Positions 1 to 7,428 of a DNA stretch of 64,000 nt are shown piece by piece. The translations under genes were made by a program, and so were the position numbers. Position 1 is the stretch's first letter. Each line of letters begins with the position of its first letter. The notes under the pieces are model-generated. The model saw nothing but the letters and a program-made list of their open reading frames with translations, made no database searches and was not told the origin of the DNA. Source of the DNA: Rhodobacterales bacterium HKCCSP123 (GTDB lineage Bacteria > Pseudomonadota > Alphaproteobacteria > Rhodobacterales > Rhodobacteraceae); NCBI GenBank assembly GCA_015689745.1, contig WVSO01000008.1:1-64000 (forward strand), written 5' to 3'.

Positions 1-1
1 G

Positions 2-85
2 CTTGGCCTCCGACTTGAGGCGGCGGCACCCGGCCGGAACCCGGTGCGGCTGTCCGAAATGCCGCTTGGGCGCGCCGCCTTCTGA
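2..85 (+). CDS. possible 3' end of an upstream gene (partial)
   Basis: An open frame enters from the left edge and stops at the TGA at 83-85. The 27 readable residues end in a basic, Leu/Ala-rich tail (…LGRAAF). The third codon positions are mostly G or C, as in the neighbouring genes, but the piece is too short to identify. It could equally be chance open frame in GC-rich DNA. Confidence 0.3.
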   Translation, partial: LGLRLEAAAPGRNPVRLSEMPLGRAAF

Positions 86-136
86 ACGGGCGTTTGCCCC
101 TCGCACGCCCCCGCGCCGCGGGCTAGGGTGCCGCCC

Positions 137-1663
137 ATGACCGCCCCCGCCCTCGCCTTTTCCGACGACCAGGCCCAGGCCCATGACCGCATCGCCGACG
201 CGCTGCGCGGCGTGGGCGTGGACATCGACGACGAGACGCTCTCGCCGATGGCCGAGGGCAAGACCCGCGTCATGGCGGTGGTCGGCAAGGCGGGGTCCGG
301 CAAGACGCTGCTCCTCGCCGAGCTGGTGCGCGCGCTGGAACATGCGGGCGTCGACGTCATCTCGGGCGACTGGGAGGGGCGCCGCCGCAAGGACCGGCGC
401 ACCGTCGCCGTACTCGCACCCACCAACAAGGCGGCAAGCGTGCTGCGCAGCCGAGGCGTGCCGGCGACCACGATCCACCGCATCCTCTACACCCCCGTCT
501 ACGACCCCGAGTTCGAGAAGGTCGCCGAATGGCTGGCCGGCAACGGCGAGCGCCCCGAAATCGAGGCCTTGACAGACGCGGCCATGGACCGCGCCAAGGC
601 GGTCTACGAGGCCACGAAATCGGTGCCGGCCGCGCTCGCCTCGGCGGGCTTGCGCGGCTCGGATTTCATCACCGGCTGGAAACGGCGGGAAGATCCGCTC
701 GACATCGGGCTCGTCGATGAATCCTCGATGCTCGACGACAGGCAGTACGAGGACCTGCGCGAGATCTTTCCCTTCCTCCTGCTGTTCGGCGACCCCGCGC
801 AGCTGGCACCGGTGAACCAGTCGGGCCAGATGGTCTTCGACAGGATCAAGGGCGAGAACCGGCTCGACCTGGCCCGCATTCACAGGCAGGATGCCGACAA
901 CCCGATCCTCGACCTCGCCCATGCGCTCGGCGACCCCGACCTGGGCTTCGAACGGTTCGAACGCATGGTCGAAGAGGCCGCCCGGCGCGACGACCGCGTG
1001 CGGATCGCCCCCCGTGTCGACAGCGACCTGATGGCCCGCAGCCCCGTGCTGGTCTGGCGCAATGCCACGCGCATCCGCCTGATCACGGCGTTTCGCGCGG
1101 CCCATGGCGCCCCCGAGGACGCGCTCATCCCCGGCGAGCCGCTGATCTGCGACGGGATCGAACTTCCGCTCAAGCACCGCAAGCGGCGCATCGACCTCGA
1201 GGCGCGCGGCCTGATCAAGGGCGCGCCGGTGATCTACCTCGGCCCCGGCTCGCGCCCCGGTTTCTCGCGGCTCCACGTCATCGGCGCCGAGACCCCGCGC
1301 TTCTCGGCGGCCTCGATCGTGAAGATCGAGAAACCGGACGAGGAGGAACCCTTCATCCCCTATGCCGCCCGGATGGGCGCGGCCTTCCTGCACGGCGCGG
1401 CGGTGACGATCCACAAGGCGCAAGGCAGCCAATGGCCCGAGGTACAGGTCTTCGCCCCCGATCTCTACGCCGCCTCGCGCGCGGGTCGGATGGAGGCGGG
1501 ACAGGCGCTGTGGAAGCGCCTCGCCTACGTGGCGATCACGCGGGCCGAGGAGCGGCTGATCTGGGTCACGCGTTATGCGCTGGCCCGACCGAAAGTGCCG
1601 CTCGGCATCACCGACCTGCCCGACCCGGCGGCCCCCCTTTCCCTCGAAGCGGAGGACACATGA
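137..1663 (+). CDS. RecD-like superfamily 1 DNA helicase / AAA ATPase
   Basis: A 508-residue ATP-dependent helicase-like protein, probably acting on DNA ends or in replication and repair. The Walker A motif GKAGSGKTLL lies near residue 55. A DESSML Walker B, the motif III-like GDPAQLAPV and an HRQ motif follow in the middle. The C-terminal UvrD_C_2-type module contains TIHKAQGSQW and YVAITRAEERLIWV. I chose the ATG at 137 over the in-frame GTG at 128. The stop overlaps the next start (ATGA), so the SDR gene is translationally coupled. The fold is clear; the exact substrate is not known. Confidence 0.88.
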   Translation: MTAPALAFSDDQAQAHDRIADALRGVGVDIDDETLSPMAEGKTRVMAVVGKAGSGKTLLLAELVRALEHAGVDVISGDWEGRRRKDRRTVAVLAPTNKAASVLRSRGVPATTIHRILYTPVYDPEFEKVAEWLAGNGERPEIEALTDAAMDRAKAVYEATKSVPAALASAGLRGSDFITGWKRREDPLDIGLVDESSMLDDRQYEDLREIFPFLLLFGDPAQLAPVNQSGQMVFDRIKGENRLDLARIHRQDADNPILDLAHALGDPDLGFERFERMVEEAARRDDRVRIAPRVDSDLMARSPVLVWRNATRIRLITAFRAAHGAPEDALIPGEPLICDGIELPLKHRKRRIDLEARGLIKGAPVIYLGPGSRPGFSRLHVIGAETPRFSAASIVKIEKPDEEEPFIPYAARMGAAFLHGAAVTIHKAQGSQWPEVQVFAPDLYAASRAGRMEAGQALWKRLAYVAITRAEERLIWVTRYALARPKVPLGITDLPDPAAPLSLEAEDT

Positions 1664-2394
1664 CAAGAACCATGATCGTGACCGGTGCCAGCGCCGGCAT
1701 CGGCGAGGCCGTGGCCCGCGAGATGCTCGAGGCGGGCTGGACCGTGGGCCTCGTCGCGCGCCGGGCCGATCGGCTCGAGGCGCTGGCCGACACCTATGGC
1801 GCGACCGCCGTGCCCCTGCCGCTCGATGTGACCGATGCCGATGCGGTGCAGGTGGCCTTCCACGATTTCGCCGAAGCCCACGGGCGGCTCGATTGCCTCT
1901 TCAACAACGCGGGCATCTTCACGCCCACCGCGCCGCTGGACGAGATCGCCATCGACGACTGGCGCCGCGCGGTCGACGTGAACCTGACCGGCATGTTCCT
2001 GTGCGCGCGCATGGCCTTCCGGATCATGCGGCGGCAGGACCCGCAGGGCGGGCGGATCATCATGAACGGCTCGATCTCGGCCCATGTGCCGCGCGCTGGC
2101 GCCGCGCCCTACACGGCGACAAAGCACGCGATCACCGGCCTCACGCGGCAGATCGCGCTCGACGGGCGGCCCTTCGACATCGCCTGCGGACAGATCGACA
2201 TCGGCAACGCCGAAACTGACCTCCTGCGCGATGCCGCCCACCTGGCGATGGAGCACGGCGACCCTCCGCCCGAGGTGATGGACGTGGCCCATGTGGCGAC
2301 CTCGGTCCGGCACATGGCCGGGCTGCCGCTTTCGGCCAACATCCTTTTTCAGACGATCATGGCGACGAAGATGCCCTATGTGGGGCGCGGCTGA
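1660..2394 (+). CDS. SDR family NAD(P)-dependent oxidoreductase
   Basis: A 244-residue classical short-chain dehydrogenase. It has the nucleotide-binding TGASAGIG near the N-terminus, the structural NNAG motif, and a catalytic Ser followed by YTATK about 12 residues later. Length and motif spacing are typical, so it should reduce a ketone or oxidise an alcohol in the cytosol. Its substrate cannot be told from sequence. The ATG overlaps the helicase stop by four bases and no separate promoter is visible. It converges on the TIGR02186 gene across a three-hairpin junction. Confidence 0.9.
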   Translation: MTRTMIVTGASAGIGEAVAREMLEAGWTVGLVARRADRLEALADTYGATAVPLPLDVTDADAVQVAFHDFAEAHGRLDCLFNNAGIFTPTAPLDEIAIDDWRRAVDVNLTGMFLCARMAFRIMRRQDPQGGRIIMNGSISAHVPRAGAAPYTATKHAITGLTRQIALDGRPFDIACGQIDIGNAETDLLRDAAHLAMEHGDPPPEVMDVAHVATSVRHMAGLPLSANILFQTIMATKMPYVGRG

Positions 2395-2454
2395 ACCTTT
2401 TCATCCTGGCCAATACACCTCCGGGTGAGGCCGGGGGACGGGCGCGGAGCCCCC

Positions 2455-2529
2455 GAATTTTCGTAAGAAAATTCACACCGCGCCGCGTCAGCGGCGCGCT
2501 CCCTTCCCTCCGGTTTTCTCCGAAAACCG
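2455..2529. terminator. cluster of three hairpins between convergent genes
   Basis: Three hairpins follow one another. 2455-2474 is GAATTTTC, loop GTAA, GAAAATTC. 2479-2498 is an 8-bp GC stem with loop GTCA. 2511-2529 is CGGTTTTC, loop TCC, GAAAACCG. All stems are perfect. They lie between the + strand SDR and the - strand TIGR02186 gene, so a bidirectional terminator is the natural reading. No long U-run follows any of them. Confidence 0.7.
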
Positions 2530-2534
2530 CCGCG

Positions 2535-3290
2535 TCACGACCGGATGTAGCGGAACACCGCCGAGGCAAGCCAGCCCGCCGCGATGGCGATGGCGAGTGA
2601 CAGGATTCCGTAGACCAGTGGCCGATCATGGGCGAGCGAGAAGATCAGGCGCTCGAGGCCGACCTTCCTGACCGGGATGGCCTGTTCGAACACGTCCACC
2701 ACCTCACCGCCGCGGGTGAGGAAGATCCGCGTCAGGTAATCCCCCTCGGTCAGGTTGGCAGGCAGACGAACGCCGGTATCGAAGAGCGTCTGTTCCCGAA
2801 ACCGCACCGCGCCCTCGTTCAGCTGGTAGGCCGTGGTATCGCTGCGAATGCGGATCAGCGCCTCGGTGAAGGCCTCCTGGTCCGCGATGCCGGTGCCCAC
2901 CGCCCGGATCGCCCGGGGCACCGACACGCGGTGCCGCAGGTCCTCTGTCTGGGTCAGCACCTCTTGCAGCGGCCCCGAGGTCGAAACGGCGTAGAAGGTC
3001 GGTGCGGCGTCGATCTCGGAGGCGTCGGTGTTCACCCAGATGCCGAAGCGGCGATCCTTGCGACGGACGGTGACCGGGCGGCTCGGCCCCTCGACCGTGA
3101 CGATGACCTCCATCGGCCCGGTGCCGGGCGGCGGCGCCTCGCGGCGGACCGCCCCGAAGATCAGGATCTCGGACCCGTCGAAATTCGTGGTGATCGAGAT
3201 CTCTTCCTGGCTGAGACCCGCCACCACCGTTTCCGCCCCGGCCGGAAGGGCGAAGGCGAGGACCGCAAGGGCTGCCAGAGCCCGCCTCAA
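2535..3290 (-). CDS. TIGR02186 family transmembrane protein
   Basis: A 251-residue exported protein with a cleavable-looking signal peptide (cleavage expected near ALPAGA-ET) and one C-terminal membrane helix, around residues 225-245. The middle is a beta-rich periplasmic domain. It matches the alphaproteobacterial TIGR02186/Alph_Pro_TM family as I remember it. That family is usually encoded beside a TauE/SafE exporter, exactly as here. The start codon overlaps the exporter stop (3287-3290), so the two are translationally coupled. It may be an accessory to sulfite or sulfonate export, which is inference from context only. Confidence 0.85.
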   Translation of the reverse strand: MRRALAALAVLAFALPAGAETVVAGLSQEEISITTNFDGSEILIFGAVRREAPPPGTGPMEVIVTVEGPSRPVTVRRKDRRFGIWVNTDASEIDAAPTFYAVSTSGPLQEVLTQTEDLRHRVSVPRAIRAVGTGIADQEAFTEALIRIRSDTTAYQLNEGAVRFREQTLFDTGVRLPANLTEGDYLTRIFLTRGGEVVDVFEQAIPVRKVGLERLIFSLAHDRPLVYGILSLAIAIAAGWLASAVFRYIRS

Positions 3291-4216
3291 TGCCCCGCCC
3301 TCGCGTCGGAGATGGAATACAGCTCATGCGGCATCACCAGCAGGTCGAAGGCCAGCTTCCCGCAGACGGCCAGCACCATGAGCGACAGCAGGATGCGCAG
3401 TTGCTCGGCCTTGAGCTTCACACCGATCCGCGTTCCGATCTGCGCGCCGATCACGCCGCCGACCAGGAGGAGGACCGCAAGCACCATGTCGACCGTATAG
3501 TTCGTCGTCGCATGCATCAGCGTGGCGAAACCGGTGACGAAGATGATCTGGAAAAGCGACGTTCCGACAACGACCTTGGTGGGCATCCCCAGGAGGTAGA
3601 TCATCGCGGGCACCATGATGAAGCCGCCGCCAACGCCCATGATCGCGGCGAGGATACCGACGAACAACCCGACGAGCAGCGGCGGGATGACCGAGATGTA
3701 CAGCCCCGAGGTGCGGAAGCGCATCTTGAAGGGAAGGGCATGGATCCACGTCCGCTGCTTGCGCGCGGCCGCCGGCGCGCCGCCCGGCGTGGCGCGGGCA
3801 CGGCGGATGGCGTTCAGGCTTTCGAGGAACATCAACGCGCCGATGATCCCCAGGAACACGACGTAGCACAGCCTGACGAGCAGATCGACCTGGCCGATCG
3901 CAGTCAGCGCCGCAAACACCTGCACGCCCGCCGCGGCACCGATGAGGCCCCCGATCAGCAGCACCGTGCCCATCTTCAGATCCACGGTTTTCCGCTTGAG
4001 ATGTGCGAGCACCCCGGAGAAGGACGAGGCGACGATCTGGTTCGCCTCGGTCGCCACGGCGACGGCGGGCGGTATGCCGATGAAGAAGAGAAGCGGGGTC
4101 ATGAGGAAGCCGCCCCCGACCCCGAACATGCCCGACAGGATGCCCACGAGCCCGCCAAGACCGAGCAGCAGGAACGCATTCACGCTGACCTCGGCGATGG
4201 GCAGGTAGATTTGCAT
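3287..4216 (-). CDS. sulfite exporter TauE/SafE family protein
   Basis: A 309-residue inner-membrane protein with about eight hydrophobic helices. It carries the two-fold repeated glycine-rich motif of TauE/SafE: GILSGMFGVGGGFLMTPLL near the N-terminus and GILAAIMGVGGGFIMVPAM in the second half. The family exports sulfur-containing anions. The ATG at 4216 (MQIYLP…) starts directly before the first helix, so an 18-codon upstream extension was discarded. It is first in a two-gene operon with the TIGR02186 protein. Confidence 0.9.
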   Translation of the reverse strand: MQIYLPIAEVSVNAFLLLGLGGLVGILSGMFGVGGGFLMTPLLFFIGIPPAVAVATEANQIVASSFSGVLAHLKRKTVDLKMGTVLLIGGLIGAAAGVQVFAALTAIGQVDLLVRLCYVVFLGIIGALMFLESLNAIRRARATPGGAPAAARKQRTWIHALPFKMRFRTSGLYISVIPPLLVGLFVGILAAIMGVGGGFIMVPAMIYLLGMPTKVVVGTSLFQIIFVTGFATLMHATTNYTVDMVLAVLLLVGGVIGAQIGTRIGVKLKAEQLRILLSLMVLAVCGKLAFDLLVMPHELYSISDARAGH

Positions 4217-4332
4217 GGGTGCGGGCCAAATCCTTGCTGTGCACCAGCAATAGCGCGCCCCGGGCGGCAAGGCCAGCGGTCAGCCGCGCCGCCCGGCTGC
4301 GACGGATCGGAACAGCCGGGCGGCGGAGCGTG

Positions 4333-5502
4333 TCAGATGACGACCACGTCCAGCGGCGGGAAGCCGTTGAAGCCCACCGAGGCATAGGACGAGGTATAGG
4401 CTCCGCAGTTCCGGATCAGGATGCGGTCGCCCGACTTGAGCGCCAGCGGAAGCGCCACGGGACGCTTTTCATACAGCACGTCCGCGCTGTCGCAGGAGGG
4501 GCCCGCCAGGATGCAGGGACCGGTCGCCTCGCCGTCATGGGGCGTGACGAACTGGTAGCGGATCGCCTCGTCCATCGTTTCGGCCAGCCCCGAGAACTTG
4601 CCGATGTCCAGATAGACCCAGCGGTGCAGGTCGTCTTCCGACTTGCGGGCGACCAGCAGAACCTCGGCGGCGATCATTCCGGCCTCGGCCACCATCCCGC
4701 GGCCCGGCTCGGCCATGATGCGGATATCCTCGGGGAAGCGGGCGGTGACCAGCTCCATCACCGCGGCGGCATAGGCCGTCGGGTGCGGGATCGCGTCGCC
4801 GTAGAAGGCGGGGAAGCCGCCGCCGATGTTGAGGAGGTCGAGATCGAAGCCAGCCTCTTCGGCCGCGTGCCAGACGGCGGCAACCTGGTCGAGCGTCGAG
4901 GCCCACATCTGCGGGTCGCGGGTCTGAGAGCCGACGTGGAAGCTGAGACCGGCAGGGCGCAGGCCAAGCTCGCGCGCCTGCGCCATCAGGGCGAGGGCGG
5001 TGTCGCGGGTGGTGCCGAACTTGCGCGTCAGCGGCCAGTCGGCGCCCGACGCCTCGACCAGCAGGCGGATGTAGACCTCGGCGCCGGGCGCATGCTCGGC
5101 GATCTTGGCGATCTCCTCGGCGGCGTCGGCGGCGAACAGCGTGATGCCCGCGCGATGCGCGAAGGCTATGTCCGACGCGCGCTTCACGGTGTTGCCGAAG
5201 GAAATCGTCTCGGGGTGTGCGCCATGCGACAGGCACAGTTCGATCTCGCCGCGCGAGGCGGCGTCGAAGTGGCTGCCGAGATCGACCAGCCGGTCGATGA
5301 TCGCGTCGGCGGGGTTCGCCTTGACGGCGTAATGGATCGTGGCGTGGCCGAGACCCGAGGCGAGCGCACGATACTGCTGCTCGACGCGGTCGATGTCGAT
5401 CACCAGCGTCGGGCGCTCGAAGGTATGGGCTGCGATGAAGCCTTCGAGGCGGGCGGATGCGACGGGAATAGAGGCCGAGAAATCGGCAATCGTAGCGTTC
5501 AT
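4333..5502 (-). CDS. PLP-dependent ornithine/lysine decarboxylase (fold type III)
   Basis: A 389-residue decarboxylase of the alanine-racemase-barrel type that makes putrescine (or cadaverine) in the cytosol. Visible motifs are the PLP lysine in YAVKANP, the phosphate-binding glycines in NIGGGFP, EPGRGMV, and the active-site cysteine in CDSADVLYE, which is typical of ornithine decarboxylases. I chose the ATG at 5502 because a GGAG lies six bases upstream. The ATG two codons earlier overlaps that site. It stands alone behind a structured leader of about 180 nt. Confidence 0.9.
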   Translation of the reverse strand: MNATIADFSASIPVASARLEGFIAAHTFERPTLVIDIDRVEQQYRALASGLGHATIHYAVKANPADAIIDRLVDLGSHFDAASRGEIELCLSHGAHPETISFGNTVKRASDIAFAHRAGITLFAADAAEEIAKIAEHAPGAEVYIRLLVEASGADWPLTRKFGTTRDTALALMAQARELGLRPAGLSFHVGSQTRDPQMWASTLDQVAAVWHAAEEAGFDLDLLNIGGGFPAFYGDAIPHPTAYAAAVMELVTARFPEDIRIMAEPGRGMVAEAGMIAAEVLLVARKSEDDLHRWVYLDIGKFSGLAETMDEAIRYQFVTPHDGEATGPCILAGPSCDSADVLYEKRPVALPLALKSGDRILIRNCGAYTSSYASVGFNGFPPLDVVVI

Positions 5503-5680
5503 GGTCATCTCCGACAGACCGGGGGCCAGGGGCCCCGCAACTTCCAAGGGAGACGTTACCGTCGCTACGTAACTGCGATGGTTATCCCGGGGAGGATCCC
5601 CGACTTACCACCCGTGACAGAGGCGCGTGCGTTGGCGTCTTGCGGCGGGCATATGGGGCTTTGCACGAGTCGGTGCAAGA
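5503..5680 (-). promoter_or_regulatory. structured 5' leader of the decarboxylase gene (speF-type candidate)
   Basis: Read on the minus strand, the leader holds a run of perfect stems. 5661-5678 is a 6-bp TTGCAC/GTGCAA stem. 5588-5602 is a 6-bp stem with a 3-nt loop, inside an outer TGGT/ACCA pair at 5579-5582/5607-5610. 5555-5573 is GTTAC/GTAAC. 5522-5536 is a 6-bp GC stem just before the ribosome-binding site. Alphaproteobacterial ornithine decarboxylase genes are known to carry the conserved speF RNA motif. Whether this leader matches that model was not tested. Confidence 0.5.
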
Positions 5681-5761
5681 GGAATTTTGTCCCGTCGCGG
5701 CAGCGCTGTCCGCTCCTGTCCGGCTGTTGCGGTGACGCAACGGCAGGGACGGGCGGCGCAG

Positions 5762-7165
5762 TCAGTCGGAGGCGGGTTTCGCCGACCCCTCCGGGACCGC
5801 GGAGGCTTTGGCCGAGCCGCCGAACCATGGGCGGCGCGGCCCCTCTTGCGGGGGGCCGTACCAATCCTCGTTCCGGGTCATGTACATGGTCAGACCCAGC
5901 GCGAGGAAGGCGAGCGTCGAGCCCGCGAGAAGCGCGTAATCGGCCGAGCGCAGGATCAGGTAGAGCACCCCGTAGGTCACCGCGAGCATGAGGGCGAGCA
6001 CGCCGGTGCGCTTGCCGAGCTTCAGCCCCAGCGCGCCGAACATGGTGAGAAGAAGCGTCGTCGCCCCCGCCGAGAGCGCGTAAGCCGCGCCGAAGCCCAC
6101 CTGCTCGGCGTAGGACACCATGAGGAGGACGAAAACCGACTGCGCCAGCCCGATCAGGATGTACTGGACGGGGTGCGTGGGCTTGCCCGTGCGCCCTTCG
6201 AGAAGCAGGACCGTCAGGAAGGTCAGCGCGATGAAAAGGATGCCGTAGCGCGCGGCACGGAAGGCCTGCTGGTAGAAGTCGTTGGGCTGGAAGTAGCGCA
6301 CGCCGAAGGCCGATTGCTGCCGTGCGATGCCGTCGTAATCCTCGCGCGCGGCCTGCGGCAGGGGGCGGGCCAGATGCGGGATGGTCCAGCTGGCAGTGAA
6401 GCCCAGGTCGGTGATCTCGGACGCATCGGGGAGGAAGGCCCCGAAGAAGCTGGGGTGTGGCCAGTCGCTCGTCATCGTGACATGGCTTGCGCGGCCCATC
6501 GGCGTCGCGCTGAGCTCGGATGCGCCGTTGAAGCCGAGGGACAGCGTGTAGACCCCGCCGCCCCGTGGATCGCCGAGCGCCGCGGTGACGCCCGCGATGC
6601 CATCGGCGCGCGGCTCGAGCGGCAGGACCTCGCCGTCGCGCGTGAGCCGCGTCTCGCCGCGCAGCGCGCGGTTCTCGGAGACGGTGACGCGCAGGCTGGC
6701 CTGGTCCCAGAGCAGGCGCTCGCCCTCGGCCAGGAGCCCCGTGGCGGCATCCGTGTCGAAGTCGAACCGGGCCCGGGCCGTACCGGTGTAGACCGGCACG
6801 TCGAAGATGCCGCGGCTGCGCGTCTCGGTCCGCGTGGCGATGTCGAGATCGAAGGTTACCGGCAGTAGGTGGACCGGGGCCTTGGGGCGGATCTCGGTCC
6901 GGCTGCGGTTTTCCTGCCGGGTGTCGCCGGTCTGGGGATCGGTGACGGCGACGGTCTCGGAATAGCTTACAGGGCCTTCGACCGGGATGATGAGGACGGG
7001 ACCGGAGAGAAGCTGGCTTCCGCCCCATTCGCGGCCGACCTCGCGGATCGTCTCGCGGCTGAACTGGGCGCGGTCGTCGATCACGGCCGAAACGAAGAAG
7101 AGCGGGATGAACATCAGGAGGGCGAGAAGCCCGACGATGAGAAACCGGGTGCCGATGGCGCGCAT
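5762..7165 (-). CDS. creD: cell envelope integrity protein CreD
   Basis: A 467-residue inner-membrane protein. It has one N-terminal helix (about residues 7-28), a large periplasmic domain of about 270 residues and five or six C-terminal helices, which is the CreD layout. Family members belong to the Cre/Bla regulon and affect envelope integrity and beta-lactam or colicin response. No creBC two-component genes are nearby. A hairpin at 5724-5743 lies just past its stop and may end its transcript. Confidence 0.88.
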   Translation of the reverse strand: MRAIGTRFLIVGLLALLMFIPLFFVSAVIDDRAQFSRETIREVGREWGGSQLLSGPVLIIPVEGPVSYSETVAVTDPQTGDTRQENRSRTEIRPKAPVHLLPVTFDLDIATRTETRSRGIFDVPVYTGTARARFDFDTDAATGLLAEGERLLWDQASLRVTVSENRALRGETRLTRDGEVLPLEPRADGIAGVTAALGDPRGGGVYTLSLGFNGASELSATPMGRASHVTMTSDWPHPSFFGAFLPDASEITDLGFTASWTIPHLARPLPQAAREDYDGIARQQSAFGVRYFQPNDFYQQAFRAARYGILFIALTFLTVLLLEGRTGKPTHPVQYILIGLAQSVFVLLMVSYAEQVGFGAAYALSAGATTLLLTMFGALGLKLGKRTGVLALMLAVTYGVLYLILRSADYALLAGSTLAFLALGLTMYMTRNEDWYGPPQEGPRRPWFGGSAKASAVPEGSAKPASD

Positions 7166-7291
7166 GGCCTGTCCTGTCTGCCGTCACATGCGGGGCAGCC
7201 TGCGGCGATCGGGCGACGGGCACAAGGTAGGAAAACCGGAGCCTTGCGACGCTCCCGGTGGCGCGGCGCGCGCGCGCCGCGGGCGCCGGTG

Positions 7292-7377
7292 GCACCCCGT
7301 TCCGGGGTGCGGTGGGCTCCGGCGGGGGACCGTCGCGCAGGCGGAGGGCGCGTTCCCGAAGTGGGGGCTCCGCCCCC
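7292..7377 (-). terminator. two GC-rich hairpins downstream of the FAD dehydrogenase
   Basis: Two perfect inverted repeats occur in the 263-bp gap: an 8-bp stem with loop TTC at 7292-7310 and a 6-bp GGGGGC stem with loop TCC at 7363-7377. They lie 50-140 nt beyond the minus-strand dehydrogenase stop, so they may stop transcription before creD. No U-run is present. The gap also contains TATTTGGGGAA at 7404, a motif seen again near 38211. Confidence 0.45.
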
Positions 7378-7428
7378 GTCGCGTGCCGCGACTCCCCCGC
7401 CATATTTGGGGAATGGAGAGGATGGGGG

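Noticed and set aside
5724-5743. Hairpin CTGTTGCG-GTGA-CGCAACGG as a definite creD terminator
   Set aside because: On the RNA strand one pair becomes a C-A mismatch and no U-run follows, so it is mentioned only as a possibility.
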